A DNA stretch of 64,000 nucleotides, taken from the NCBI RefSeq assembly GCF_000321415.2, contig NC_019902.2, forward strand, positions 3,410,001 through 3,474,000, written 5' to 3'. Below the pieces are notes generated by a model, which had not been told where the DNA came from, searched no databases, and worked only from the letters and a program-made list of their open reading frames with translations. The DNA comes from Thioalkalivibrio nitratireducens DSM 14787. Lineage in GTDB: Bacteria; Pseudomonadota; Gammaproteobacteria; Ectothiorhodospirales; Ectothiorhodospiraceae. How positions within the stretch are numbered: position 1 is the stretch's first letter; every line of letters begins with the position of its first letter. Below, piece by piece: positions 1 to 8,547 of the stretch. The translations under genes and the position numbers were made by a program.

Positions 1-1
1 G

Positions 2-808
2 CGTGTAATGAGCCTGCGCGACGGGCTTACCCGAACGTTCACCGAGTACCGTTCCGGAGACCCGTTTGCGCTGCGTGCGTTCAGCGAACGTTTGCATCAG
101 CTTATTCAAAATGAGTTTGCACAGAAGCCAGAACTTTTCCCCCAAAGCAACCGGCTGAACAACGCGTACCGCGAACTGATCTCCAAACATATTTTCGGCG
201 GATTCGGCTTGGAAAGCGGGTCGGAGAAATTCCAGCGGCGGGTGACCCTGAAGGCACCGGGAAACGGCAGCGCGCTGCCCTATCTCGTCTGGTCGGCCGG
301 GCAGCGGGAGTTCGTTCCCCTGCTGCTGGGGTTCTACTGGCTGATGCCGCCGAGCAAGGTCTCCCGGCGCGACAAGCTGGAGTGGGTCGTGATCGAGGAA
401 CTCGAGATGGGACTGCACCCGAACGCGATCTCGGCGACGATGGCGCTGGTCCTGGAGCTTCTCTGCCGCGGCTATCGGGTCTGTCTGTCCACACACTCGA
501 CCCATGTCCTCGACGTGGTCTGGGCCCTGGGTTTTCTCAAGAAGAACGGTGGGCAGGCCAAGGATGTGCTCCGCATGCTCGGGTTGAAGTCGACGGCTCG
601 CACGAAGCAGATCGCGGGCGACGCGTTGAGCAAGGACTGCCGGGTCTACTACTTCAGGCCGGACGGTGTGGTGAAAGATATTTCGGACTTGGATCCCGGG
701 GCGGCTGACGAGGCCGAATCCGGATGGGGTGGACTCAGCGGCTTCTCCGGGCACGTCGGGGATGTCGTGGCCGAGGTGGCAAATCGTGGTCCCTCGGAGA
801 AGCGCTGA
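2..808 (+). CDS. AAA/ABC-type ATPase of a defence locus, C-terminal part (5' end outside window)
   Basis: The frame is open to the window edge, so the ATG at 8 is probably internal and the Walker A half lies upstream. Numbering from that ATG, an ABC-like signature SAGQREF is at ~96-102, a Walker B IEELEMGLHPNA at ~129-140 with the paired acidic residues, and an H-switch LSTHS at ~160-164. This order (signature, Walker B/D-loop, His switch) is that of AAA15/AAA21 or OLD-like ATPases, which form sandwich dimers and commonly drive a partner nuclease. The stop overlaps the next start (TGATG at 806-810), so the two are translationally coupled. A defence role is inferred from the downstream Res nuclease. 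Confidence 0.75.
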   Translation, partial: RVMSLRDGLTRTFTEYRSGDPFALRAFSERLHQLIQNEFAQKPELFPQSNRLNNAYRELISKHIFGGFGLESGSEKFQRRVTLKAPGNGSALPYLVWSAGQREFVPLLLGFYWLMPPSKVSRRDKLEWVVIEELEMGLHPNAISATMALVLELLCRGYRVCLSTHSTHVLDVVWALGFLKKNGGQAKDVLRMLGLKSTARTKQIAGDALSKDCRVYYFRPDGVVKDISDLDPGAADEAESGWGGLSGFSGHVGDVVAEVANRGPSEKR

Positions 809-1287
809 TGAAATTCAAGGAGGCAGTGGAAGCCGCCGCGCACCCGTTGAACGACAGCTACAACCCCGGAAAGCAGGCCCTGAAGCGCGAGCACCGCGCT
901 CAGGTCCGGGGGCGCGACCGTGCGTTCACGGGGAGCGTCGACATCGATGGAGCGTTACAGGCGGACCCCCGATATCGTCATGATCCGCGCTGGGATTACG
1001 GCTTGGGTTATGAACATCGGTCGGGTCACGAACAGGCCGTGTGGATTGAAGTGCACCCTGCCTCGACCAGCGAAGTGCGTGCAGTCATCCAGAAGCTGCA
1101 ATGGCTGAAGCGATACCTGAGCGACCGCGCACCAGCGCTGAATCGTATAACCGTGATGATGGGTAAGCAGAAACCCTTCGTGTGGCTGGCGACGTCCGCG
1201 GTAAAAATTCCACCGAACACGCCGCAAGCCCGTCTGTTGCGGGCGCACGGTCTGGACCTGCCACGCCAACAGATCACACTTCCATGA
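808..1287 (+). CDS. Unknown 159-aa protein coupled to ATPase and Res nuclease
   Basis: The ATG at 808 overlaps the stop of the ATPase gene and the stop overlaps the ATG of the Res gene at 1284 (ATGA). It therefore belongs to a three-gene coupled unit. I recognise no named family. The segment WDYGLGYEH...VWIEVHPA, followed by a long helix, resembles the layout of small nuclease-like partners of AAA ATPases (acidic residue, then a strand with Glu). The usual E-x-K lysine is replaced (EVH), so a nuclease assignment is only a guess. No signal peptide or membrane segment is visible; it should be cytosolic. Confidence 0.6.
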   Translation: MKFKEAVEAAAHPLNDSYNPGKQALKREHRAQVRGRDRAFTGSVDIDGALQADPRYRHDPRWDYGLGYEHRSGHEQAVWIEVHPASTSEVRAVIQKLQWLKRYLSDRAPALNRITVMMGKQKPFVWLATSAVKIPPNTPQARLLRAHGLDLPRQQITLP

Positions 1288-4106
1288 ACACTCCGACCTC
1301 GCTGATCCTGAACTCGCCGTACGATCCCCCGGCCCGCCATTGGGAGCAGGACGCGAATGGCAAGGTGCTGCAGGTGGTGGATGGTCGCCGACGGGCTGCC
1401 TACGAGCTGTACGACACCCGGAACAACACCCGGCGCATCGAAGATCTGGAGACGGTGAACCGGATTCGCGAGCGTGTGGACCAGTGGCGCGCGCACGGCT
1501 GGCCCGGAGTCACCAGCGTCACGCGGCAGTTGCTGGAGCACTGGCACGCGCGCGGCGAGTGGGTGCCGGGTTCCAGGAGCTGGATCGGCGGGCCGCGGCC
1601 ATTTCCGTTCTACTTCTGCCAGTTGGAGGCGATCGAATCCCTGATCTGGTGGCTGGAGGCGCCGGACCCGTACCGGCAGGGCATCTACCTGCAGGGCGAT
1701 GGTGGGCCGTGGGAACGCGTCTGCAACAAGATGGCTACGGGCTCCGGAAAAACCCCGGTCATGGCCCTGATCATCACCTGGCAGGCTTTGAACGCGATCC
1801 AGTACCCGAAGGATCGCCGCTTTTCGCGCGCTGTTCTGGTGATCGCCCCGGGGATTACCGTGAAGAACCGCCTGCAAGTCTTGTACCCCGGCGACCCGCG
1901 CAACGTCTACGACGAGTTTCACCTCTGCCCGAACGAATCCCTGCGGCAGCGGCTGAACCAGGTCGAGGTGCGCGTGGAGAATTGGCACACGTTGATGCCG
2001 CTGAAACCACCCGACCGCTCGGTGGTGAAGAAAGGCACAGAGAGTGACGAGGCGTTCACGCGGCGGGTACTCGGCAGCCTCGCCACGCAGCGGGACCTGA
2101 TCGTGATCAACGATGAAGCGCACCATGCGTACCGGCAGCGTGCCGAAGTGAAAGTGAGTCGCAAGGAAGCGCAGGAACTGGGGATCGATCTCGACGAGGC
2201 GACCCGCTGGATCGAGGGGCTGGATCGCATCCACAAGACGCGTCGGATCCGCCGTTGCTTCGATCTCACGGCAACGCCGTTCGCACCCACGGGCAAGAGC
2301 AACACCGAGCGCGGCCTTTTCGAATGGATCATCTCCGACTTTGGCTTGAACGACGCGATCGAAGCCGGCCTGGTCAAGACTCCCCGCATCGTGGTGCGTG
2401 ATGATGCACTGCCGAACGCGACCACCTACGCTAGCAAGCTGTACCACCTGTATCGGGAAAGCGAGGTTCGCGACGACCTGAATCGCCGAGCCGGGCCGCA
2501 TGAACCGTTGCCGGACCTCGTCCAGAAGGCATACACCATCCTGGCTTACGACTGGCGTGAGACCGCAGCGGCCTGGCGGGAGAACGGACATACGATCCCA
2601 CCGGTGTTGCTCACGGTCTGCAACCGGACCGAAACGGCTTCGCGCATCGAACATTTCTTCAACAGCGGCGATTGCCTGATCCCCGAAACGCAGATCCCCG
2701 AAGCGACGCTGCGGGTCGACTCACGGGTACTGGAAAAAGCGGAGCGCGGCGAGTCGGTCACCAAGGACAAGGCCTATGCCGAACGCCTCGAAGCCATTCT
2801 GCGGCATGCCGGTCTCGCCGACGACCGGCTCGAGGACCTGCTCGCACTGAAGCAGGAGGAGCAGTTGCGGGCATTGGTGGATACGGTGGGCAAGCGTGGC
2901 CAGCCGGGACAGCATCTGCAGAACGTCATATCCGTGGCGATGCTCTCCGAAGGCTGGGACGCCGCCAATGTCACGCACATCATGGGGTTGCGGGCCTTCA
3001 CCAGCCAGTTGTTGTGCGAGCAGGTGATCGGCCGCGGCCTGCGCCGGGTCGCGCATGACATGGATGCCGATGGCCTGCTGCTGCCGGAGTACGTCAACGT
3101 GTTCGGCGTGCCCCTTTCCGTGTTTCAGGACATCGGCGGGGGCGAGCCACCGCCACCCCCGCGCCCAAGCGTGCGCGTGGAGGTGGAACCCGGGCGCAAC
3201 CACCTGGAAATCCGTTGGCCGAACGTCGAGCGCATTCAGTCCGTGTTGCGGCCCGTGCTGCAAATGGACTGGAATTCTGTCGAATCGTTGGCCCTCGACC
3301 CGATGCAGACGCCCCTGAATGCCGAGATCGCACCGTCGCTGACTGGGGTGCCGAATCTGGCGCAGGTCTCGGCAATCGACCTCGAGGCTGCCGTCGATGA
3401 TTTTCGACTCCAGCACCTGATGTTCCGGGCAGCACGGAAGCTGTTTCTTGCGAACACGGGCGGATTCTCGGGTGACAGGCAGTACCTTGCAGTACAGTTG
3501 ATCCACATCGTCGAGTCGTTCCTGGAATCCGGCAAACTCGAGATCCCGAGTCTGTGGCACCAGGACCCGCTGCGCCGACGGCTGCTGTTCGCGTTGAACA
3601 TGGATCGGGTCGTGGCCCACGTGAACCGTTATGTCCGTCAACAAAACCTGGAACGACTCGAGCCGCTATTCGACGAACACCAGCCGATCGGGTCCACCGC
3701 GCGGATGCGACCCTGGCTCACCACAAAGCCGTGCCGGGCAACCACACGCTCACAGATCAGTCACGTGGTCTACGACAGTACCTGGGAGAAGGTCGTCGCG
3801 GATATCTGTGAGCAGGATCCGCAAATCCACGCTTGGGCCAAGAACGATCACCTGGGATTTCGGATTCGCTATCTCTGGAACGGATCGTCCCGGAATTTCG
3901 TCCCCGACTACCTGATCCGCCTGGCGAACGGAAAAACCCTGGTACTTGAAGTGAAGGGCACCGACTCCGAACAGAACCGCGCAAAACGTGCGGCTTTACG
4001 GGAATGGACCGATACCGTCAATCAGCACGGCGGCTTCGGCGAATGGTGCTCGGATGTCGTATTCGACCCAGCCCAGACCCGGGATACCCTTTACCGCCAT
4101 TGCTGA
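1284..4106 (+). CDS. Type III restriction-like helicase/endonuclease (Res subunit family)
   Basis: 940 aa from the ATG at 1284, which overlaps the upstream stop; an upstream in-frame start at 1182 would read far into the previous gene and is less likely. SF2 helicase motifs are clear: Walker A ATGSGKT (151-157), DEAH box INDEAHH (from ~276), TATP (~329) and motif VI GRGLRR (~583-588). The C-terminus carries a PD-(D/E)XK nuclease signature: VPDYLIRL with Asp ~875, then LVLEVKG with Glu ~889 and Lys ~891. This matches ATP-dependent restriction endonucleases of type III Res style; I think of the BPTD_3080 group but cannot confirm it. No methyltransferase is in the window, so a Mod partner, if any, lies upstream. 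Confidence 0.88.
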   Translation: MNTPTSLILNSPYDPPARHWEQDANGKVLQVVDGRRRAAYELYDTRNNTRRIEDLETVNRIRERVDQWRAHGWPGVTSVTRQLLEHWHARGEWVPGSRSWIGGPRPFPFYFCQLEAIESLIWWLEAPDPYRQGIYLQGDGGPWERVCNKMATGSGKTPVMALIITWQALNAIQYPKDRRFSRAVLVIAPGITVKNRLQVLYPGDPRNVYDEFHLCPNESLRQRLNQVEVRVENWHTLMPLKPPDRSVVKKGTESDEAFTRRVLGSLATQRDLIVINDEAHHAYRQRAEVKVSRKEAQELGIDLDEATRWIEGLDRIHKTRRIRRCFDLTATPFAPTGKSNTERGLFEWIISDFGLNDAIEAGLVKTPRIVVRDDALPNATTYASKLYHLYRESEVRDDLNRRAGPHEPLPDLVQKAYTILAYDWRETAAAWRENGHTIPPVLLTVCNRTETASRIEHFFNSGDCLIPETQIPEATLRVDSRVLEKAERGESVTKDKAYAERLEAILRHAGLADDRLEDLLALKQEEQLRALVDTVGKRGQPGQHLQNVISVAMLSEGWDAANVTHIMGLRAFTSQLLCEQVIGRGLRRVAHDMDADGLLLPEYVNVFGVPLSVFQDIGGGEPPPPPRPSVRVEVEPGRNHLEIRWPNVERIQSVLRPVLQMDWNSVESLALDPMQTPLNAEIAPSLTGVPNLAQVSAIDLEAAVDDFRLQHLMFRAARKLFLANTGGFSGDRQYLAVQLIHIVESFLESGKLEIPSLWHQDPLRRRLLFALNMDRVVAHVNRYVRQQNLERLEPLFDEHQPIGSTARMRPWLTTKPCRATTRSQISHVVYDSTWEKVVADICEQDPQIHAWAKNDHLGFRIRYLWNGSSRNFVPDYLIRLANGKTLVLEVKGTDSEQNRAKRAALREWTDTVNQHGGFGEWCSDVVFDPAQTRDTLYRHC

Positions 4107-4130
4107 GCCGTGTGGGTCGCTCGGTTCTGA

Positions 4131-4544
4131 GTAGTCGCAGTCTACGACGAGTTCCGCAAACTTTCCGGGGCCGTACTGCCCCTGGAAAACGCGCTCGATC
4201 AGGCCCGCGGCATATGTCCGCATTTTCCAGCCAGCGCCTGCACTAAGGATGAAGCGCAGGCGCTGCTGCGCTCGCCTTGTGTGCTCCACGGCGATGATCC
4301 GGCGCCTTTGTACAGGCGAATCTTCTTGTCCGCCGCCGGACACGTTCTGGACAACCACACCTGGGATACGATCGCGTTCCCGAATGTGGAACTTGCGCTT
4401 GACTTCCGCTCCTGGCCCAAGTATTTTTGTTCCCAATTCGGGAACCGAGACATATGCGACTGCTCGGACGCAAAAAGCTGGAAGACCTTTGGGGCGTCGA
4501 TCCCGAGACGGATCGGTGGCTTACGGGGTGGGTGGCGGAGATAG
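4131..4544 (+). pseudogene. Possible gene remnant without a start codon
   Basis: After the Res gene, a frame opens at 4131 (preceding TGA at 4128) and runs to TAG at 4544 with protein-like composition, for example VYDEFRKLSG, FPNVELALDF and SWPKYFCSQF. It has no ATG; the first plausible start is an internal GTG at 4281. Its last 90 bases overlap the HigB-like gene in another frame. I do not recognise the family. It may be the tail of a gene damaged when the neighbouring modules were joined, or a short gene with an unusual start. Confidence 0.3.
4233..4264. repeat. Inverted repeat, 9-bp perfect arms
   Basis: AGCGCCTGC at 4233-4241 and its exact complement GCAGGCGCT at 4256-4264 flank a 14-base loop, between the Res gene and the HigBA-like module. 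No T-run follows, so a rho-independent terminator is not supported. It lies inside the possible remnant frame and may be an operator or chance structure. Confidence 0.35.
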
Positions 4545-4714
4545 CTCACGCTCGGTGGCGTGAGCCATCCGAGCTACTGACGCAGTTTCCGGGCGCACGT
4601 GTCGGTAGCAGCCAGGGGCAGTTCCTGTTTCCGGTTTGCGGAGGTGGAACGATGATCGAGACGCTGTTCCTGTTTCACCAGCAGGTCGCGCTAATTCAGG
4701 CGCTTAAGCAATAG
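4454..4714 (+). CDS. HigB-like toxin of a type II toxin-antitoxin pair
   Basis: 86 aa from the ATG at 4454. The N-terminal pattern (GRKKLEDLWGVDPET, then a helix with WVAEIAHARWREPSEL) is that of HigB-family mRNA interferases, which cleave ribosome-associated mRNA. The C-terminal core strands (GQFLFPVCGGGTMIETLFLF) are less typical: the basic and tyrosine residues expected around the last strands are mostly missing, so activity is uncertain. Its stop overlaps the next gene's GTG (TAGTG at 4712-4716), and that gene encodes a HigA-type domain. This toxin-first order is characteristic of higBA loci and strengthens the call. Confidence 0.62.
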   Translation: MRLLGRKKLEDLWGVDPETDRWLTGWVAEIAHARWREPSELLTQFPGARVGSSQGQFLFPVCGGGTMIETLFLFHQQVALIQALKQ

Positions 4715-5937
4715 TGGGCATGCCGATGGAAGCAAAGGTCATTCGTACTGAACAGCAGTACCACGCATACTTGGACGAGGTACAGATGCTGATGGCTCAG
4801 ATGCCTCCCCGCGGAACTCCAGAGAGCGAGCGGCTGGAGTTGCTCACAGTGCTCATTGAGGCATATGAGAATCAGAAGTACCCGATTGAGGCGCCCGACC
4901 CCGTGGACGCAATCCTTTTCCGAATGCAGGAGAAGGGTTTGAAGCAAATCGACCTCGTGCCCTACTTCGGGACGCGAAGCCGGGTGTCAGAAGTTTTGTC
5001 ACGAAAGCGCCCACTCACTGTGCAGATGATCCGAGCCCTGTCCGTGGGGCTTGGGATCTCAACCGAAACACTAGTTGGCATCTCGGATGCGGAACAGTCG
5101 AAAAGGGAGGCGGTCGACTGGCGCAAGTTCCCGCTGAAGGAGATGGTTGCGCGAGGCTGGCTTCGCAAGATGACGGGCAAGGCGCCCGCATCGGCAGAAG
5201 AAACGGTCAAGGATTTTGTCTCCAGCCTTGATTGGGGATTTGGCGTGTCGTCTTTCCGTCGGACGCTGGGGGGCGAAGCTTACTCGCCCACAACGAAGTA
5301 TGCTCTTTACGCTTGGCTCGCAAGGGTGGTCCAGCGCGCGCGCGAGAAGAGGGAAACACTGGGTCCTTTCGAGAGGTCGGCCCTATCCGCAAGCTTCCTG
5401 CGCGAGGTGGCGCAGCTGAGTTGGTCCGAGCGCGGCCCTTTGATCGCCGTCGAGTTTCTTGAGAAGCACGGGATCGCTGTTGTGATAGAACCGCACCTGA
5501 AGGGAACGATGCTGGACGGGGCTGCCTTAAAGGACGCTGACGGTACGCCGGTCATCGGCATGACCTTACGGCATGACAGGATTGATAACTTCTGGTTCAC
5601 CCTGATTCACGAGATTGCTCACCTGTGGAAGCACGTTGACACCGATGAGGCGTTTCTTGACGACCTCGATGCTCCTTCTGAAGACAGGCGCGAGGCAGAG
5701 GCGAACAGGCTGGCCCGTGAAGCACTTATTCCGCGCGTCATGTGGAAACGCAGTGACGCGTACTTGTCACCCAGTCGCGAGACGATAGACAGATTGGCTC
5801 GTGATCTAAAGGTCCATCCGGCGGTGATCGCCGGACGTCTACGCCGCGAGAGCGGCAACTATCAACAGTTCTCCGAACTGGTGGGCCAGGGTGAAGTCAG
5901 GCATCTATTCGCTTCCAACGCAGAGGAGCTCGGCTGA
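4714..5937 (+). CDS. HigA-type HTH regulator fused to ImmA/IrrE metalloprotease
   Basis: 407 aa from GTG 4714; in-frame ATGs at 4720 and 4726 are alternative starts. Residues ~1-125 match HigA antitoxins: a helical dimer region, then an XRE-type HTH around 74-105 (QIDLVPYFGTRSRVSEVLS). The C-terminal half carries the zinc protease motif HEIAH (~299-303) in LIHEIAHLWKH, with a downstream helix rich in Glu (DRREAEANRLAREALIP) as in ImmA/IrrE families. Those proteases cleave a repressor or regulator in response to DNA damage or phage cues. The fusion suggests an antitoxin-repressor with built-in proteolytic switching. It is coupled to the HigB-like gene upstream and to the Beta gene 2 bases downstream. 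Confidence 0.85.
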   Translation: MGMPMEAKVIRTEQQYHAYLDEVQMLMAQMPPRGTPESERLELLTVLIEAYENQKYPIEAPDPVDAILFRMQEKGLKQIDLVPYFGTRSRVSEVLSRKRPLTVQMIRALSVGLGISTETLVGISDAEQSKREAVDWRKFPLKEMVARGWLRKMTGKAPASAEETVKDFVSSLDWGFGVSSFRRTLGGEAYSPTTKYALYAWLARVVQRAREKRETLGPFERSALSASFLREVAQLSWSERGPLIAVEFLEKHGIAVVIEPHLKGTMLDGAALKDADGTPVIGMTLRHDRIDNFWFTLIHEIAHLWKHVDTDEAFLDDLDAPSEDRREAEANRLAREALIPRVMWKRSDAYLSPSRETIDRLARDLKVHPAVIAGRLRRESGNYQQFSELVGQGEVRHLFASNAEELG

Positions 5938-5939
5938 GA

Positions 5940-7079
5940 ATGAGGCCCACTTACATCCCGATACTAAAAGCAAAGAAAGGTGAATTCGATGCGCTGTCTC
6001 ACCTGCACTCGACTCACGCTGAACGAATTCAACCGCTGTTTGAGCTGCCGAAGCTCGGACATAGCGTCCGTAGGGCCAAGAGGTTCGAGAACAGTACGGC
6101 GATCACGGAGGCCTACTTGGATGAGGTCGCGCAGCACGTTGCGCGGGTTCGGAAAGGGATGCCCGTTTTTCTGGACATGTTCCATTGGGCCCCGAACGCT
6201 CGGACGGAAGGCGGGGAGCATGTGCTCAGCTATGCCAGCAATGCACTCGAGTCGCTCGGCGTCGCGGTCAGCCCAGTAATCGGATACGACCGCTGGGACG
6301 ACCTCGAGTACCAACAGGCCCTGCGACAGATGCGGCCAACCCAGGGCCGCTACTATTGCCTGAGGCTCGATTCGTCCGCGATCGAGGAAGACTTCCTGGA
6401 CCCACCCTTCTTCGAGGGTCGGCTCGTAGAGATCATGACCACGATTGGGATCAGCGCCTCGGAGTGTGCCGTTCTGGTCGACTTTGGGGATGTCACGGGC
6501 AAGCCAATTCCTCATCTCCAAGACGGTCTAGAGCGTGCGCTGGAACTTCTGTTTTCCAAGGGGTTTATGTACTTTGCACTCGCCGGTTGCTCGCTGCCAC
6601 CGGTTATCAACCAAATCGTCAAAGATCAGGACTCCGAGCGCATGGTCCTCCGTCGTGAACTGGTCGCCTGGCGGTCTATCCGCACCATCCATCCGTCCGT
6701 TCCCCTAGTGTTCGGGGACTATGGCGTCCGTGGTCCGAATAGCAACGACGAGGTCATAGCCCCTCATAGGAATGGAAAGATCCGCTACACTACGGATCAG
6801 CATTACTTCGTGGCTCGCGGGCACTCTATGCAGCAGCGCGACAAGGGCAAGCAGTATCACCGTCTCGCCGCCATCGTCGCCACTTCAGGCTACTACTGTG
6901 GGGAGCGATTCAGCTGGGGAGACGGCGAGCTTCTCCGTTGCAGTCTTGGCGAGTTCCCGGGTAACGCTACAACATGGATCGGTATCGACACGAACCATCA
7001 CATCGTCAGTGTTCTCAGCGAGATACTCGAGTTCGAACGGCAACTGGTGCCAGCTACCAATGCACTCGCGAACTCATAA
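5940..7079 (+). CDS. Beta family protein (T4 beta-like)
   Basis: 379 aa, starting 2 bases after the HigA/ImmA-IrrE stop. The opening RPTYIPILKAKKGEFDAL followed by HAERIQPLFELP is the signature of the Beta_protein family (named after a T4 protein), of unknown biochemical role but often found in defence islands. The length is typical and no membrane segment is seen. The tight spacing to a regulator-protease and a toxin-like gene makes it the likely effector or accessory of that operon. Its last ~80 bases are overlapped on the other strand by the run-on tail of the PIN gene. Confidence 0.75.
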   Translation: MRPTYIPILKAKKGEFDALSHLHSTHAERIQPLFELPKLGHSVRRAKRFENSTAITEAYLDEVAQHVARVRKGMPVFLDMFHWAPNARTEGGEHVLSYASNALESLGVAVSPVIGYDRWDDLEYQQALRQMRPTQGRYYCLRLDSSAIEEDFLDPPFFEGRLVEIMTTIGISASECAVLVDFGDVTGKPIPHLQDGLERALELLFSKGFMYFALAGCSLPPVINQIVKDQDSERMVLRRELVAWRSIRTIHPSVPLVFGDYGVRGPNSNDEVIAPHRNGKIRYTTDQHYFVARGHSMQQRDKGKQYHRLAAIVATSGYYCGERFSWGDGELLRCSLGEFPGNATTWIGIDTNHHIVSVLSEILEFERQLVPATNALANS

Positions 7080-7888
7080 AGGCGGCGCGGATAGCGTTGG
7101 CAGTGATGGACAACAGAACCACGCGCGGGTAGCGATTCTCCCCGCGTTTTACGCCGAATCCGGCCATCTGGATTTTCCGTTTTCCGGGGACAACGCACGC
7201 CATTTCTTGCCCCATACCCTGAGTGGGGTGATCCCTGACATCGGCCCGAGGTGAAGAAAGCTGCGCGATGGGCGGGTCGACTCGTGCCACTGCCCGCGTG
7301 CCCTGTTGAGATCAGTTCGGCAGCCTCGATAATCCGGCGGCCCGTGGCAGGTAGACCGCACCGTTCGAGGGCCTCGGCGAACTGCTCGGCTGTGGCGCCG
7401 GGTCTCGTCCAGCGTCTGCGCATGAATTTGAACGCGGTCATGGCTACAAGCGGATTCAAGTCCCACTGAGCGGTGATGAATCGATCCGGGTCCATCGCCT
7501 CCAGCCCGAACGAGGACAGAGTCTCAGGTGGAAAGTCGCGCGTGTTCGATGTGACGATGCAGTCCGCATGACCGGCAATGGCGGTAGCGAGCACGTGCAC
7601 ATCATCGGGATCTGGAAGGGTCACGCCCACGGCGACAGACGCCCAGGCGGCTTCTGGAATCTCCCAGTCCGGAACCGCCTCACGCATGCTGTCTCGCCTG
7701 ACCTCGAGGCGCCCGGCAAGATCCGGCCGTATCCGGATCAGGGCATTCTGCCACTCCATCTCTATGCGGGTGGTCCACTTCGCCGCAAACAGCCCTGCGG
7801 TGGCCAGACTCATCAGCGCATCGGTCATCGCGATCGGAACCAGCACGCAGGCATCGAGCACCGCGGTGTACCGGGCGTTTCCCGCCAC
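6998..7888 (-). CDS. PIN-domain ribonuclease toxin with run-on C-terminus
   Basis: GTG start at 7888, 3 bases after the antitoxin stop. The PIN core is in residues ~1-195: LDACVL with the first Asp, PDPDDVHVLATAI, then TSNTRDFP, supplying the acidic metal site of VapC-like RNases. The following C-terminal helices (FKFMRRR...TAEQFAEALE) are usual in this subgroup, which normally ends near AAELI (about position 7310). Here no stop occurs and ~100 unrelated residues follow, reading through decayed DNA and antisense to the end of the Beta gene. I infer a lost stop codon; whether the extended toxin is active is unknown. Confidence 0.75.
   Translation of the reverse strand: MAGNARYTAVLDACVLVPIAMTDALMSLATAGLFAAKWTTRIEMEWQNALIRIRPDLAGRLEVRRDSMREAVPDWEIPEAAWASVAVGVTLPDPDDVHVLATAIAGHADCIVTSNTRDFPPETLSSFGLEAMDPDRFITAQWDLNPLVAMTAFKFMRRRWTRPGATAEQFAEALERCGLPATGRRIIEAAELISTGHAGSGTSRPAHRAAFFTSGRCQGSPHSGYGARNGVRCPRKTENPDGRIRRKTRGESLPARGSVVHHCQRYPRRLYEFASALVAGTSCRSNSSISLRTLTM
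7082..7150 (-). pseudogene. Decayed fragment of the DUF2283-partner gene
   Basis: About 65 bases resemble the 3' half of the DUF2283-partner gene seen intact-in-frame at 13788-13907: the stretch ending in ACCACGCGCGGGTAGCGATT matches ACCACGCGCAGGTAGCGATT there. On the minus strand it still reads ENRYPRVVLLS against ENRYLRVVLLS, then loses similarity. It is non-functional and shows that this module was once more widespread in the island. Confidence 0.4.
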
Positions 7889-7891
7889 GGG

Positions 7892-8362
7892 TCAGTAGTC
7901 CAAACCGAGTTCGCGCGCGTTCTCCGCCACGCGCTCCAGCGCAGCGCTCTGCTTGGCGCGCATCTCGCGCGCATAAGCCAGCAGATCCTCGAAGGCGATC
8001 CGGCGGTGCGTCCCGACCATCCGGTGGGGAAGTCTGCCGGCGTCGATCTCCTTGACGACGAAGGGACGGGACACGTTCAGAAATTGGGCCGCTTCCACGG
8101 TCGTGAATTCCTGTTTCGCCGGCATCAGCACAATCGGGCGTCCCTCGCTCATCGCACCTAGAACTTGTCCGAACAACTTGAGCGCCGCTGGCGGCACATC
8201 CACCGTCGGGTGCTCGCCCGTCTCGGTGGTCAGCGTGATGGCCGCGGCCCTGGAATGGTCCAGTGCCGACATGATGCAGCGCTGGGCGACGCGCGCCAGT
8301 TCCCTGTCCTGTTCGGACAGCGGTGGCGGCGAAAGCTCGCGTACCCGATCAACCACCGTCAT
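7892..8362 (-). CDS. Excisionase-type HTH antitoxin partner of PIN toxin
   Basis: 156 aa. The C-terminal half has an excisionase/MerR-like HTH: FTTVEAAQFLNVSRPFVVKE followed by LPHRMVGTHRRIAFEDLLAY (roughly residues 88-128). The N-terminal helical part probably mediates dimerisation or toxin binding. Its stop is 3 bases from the PIN start, as in other HTH/PIN pairs, and it should neutralise the toxin and repress the operon. A decayed copy of its 3' end lies at 9478-9645 and a related pair is at 15601-16617. Confidence 0.8.
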   Translation of the reverse strand: MTVVDRVRELSPPPLSEQDRELARVAQRCIMSALDHSRAAAITLTTETGEHPTVDVPPAALKLFGQVLGAMSEGRPIVLMPAKQEFTTVEAAQFLNVSRPFVVKEIDAGRLPHRMVGTHRRIAFEDLLAYAREMRAKQSAALERVAENARELGLDY

Positions 8363-8547
8363 CGTCGCTACCTCGTCGAAGTTACCTGCACGGAAAGCGG
8401 CGTAACCACTGCCCTGTTTCCCGAGAAAACGAGCATCGTCGATAAACGGAACAAGCGCGTCAAATGCAGCACAAAGAAGGGCGCGGGTCAGGCTCGCTCG
8501 GTACCACCGCCCCCAGCGTGCGAAATCTGATCACGGGGTTTTTCGCG
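8363..8547. other. Short non-coding gap
   Basis: This gap separates the HTH antitoxin start from the end of the DUF5131 fragment. It presumably holds the minus-strand promoter of the HTH/PIN pair, but I cannot pick convincing -35/-10 boxes, repeats or an RNA gene. Confidence 0.35.

Noticed and set aside
1026-2654. 542-codon minus-strand frame opposite the Res gene
   Set aside because: It is antisense to conserved helicase motifs, with no domain of its own.
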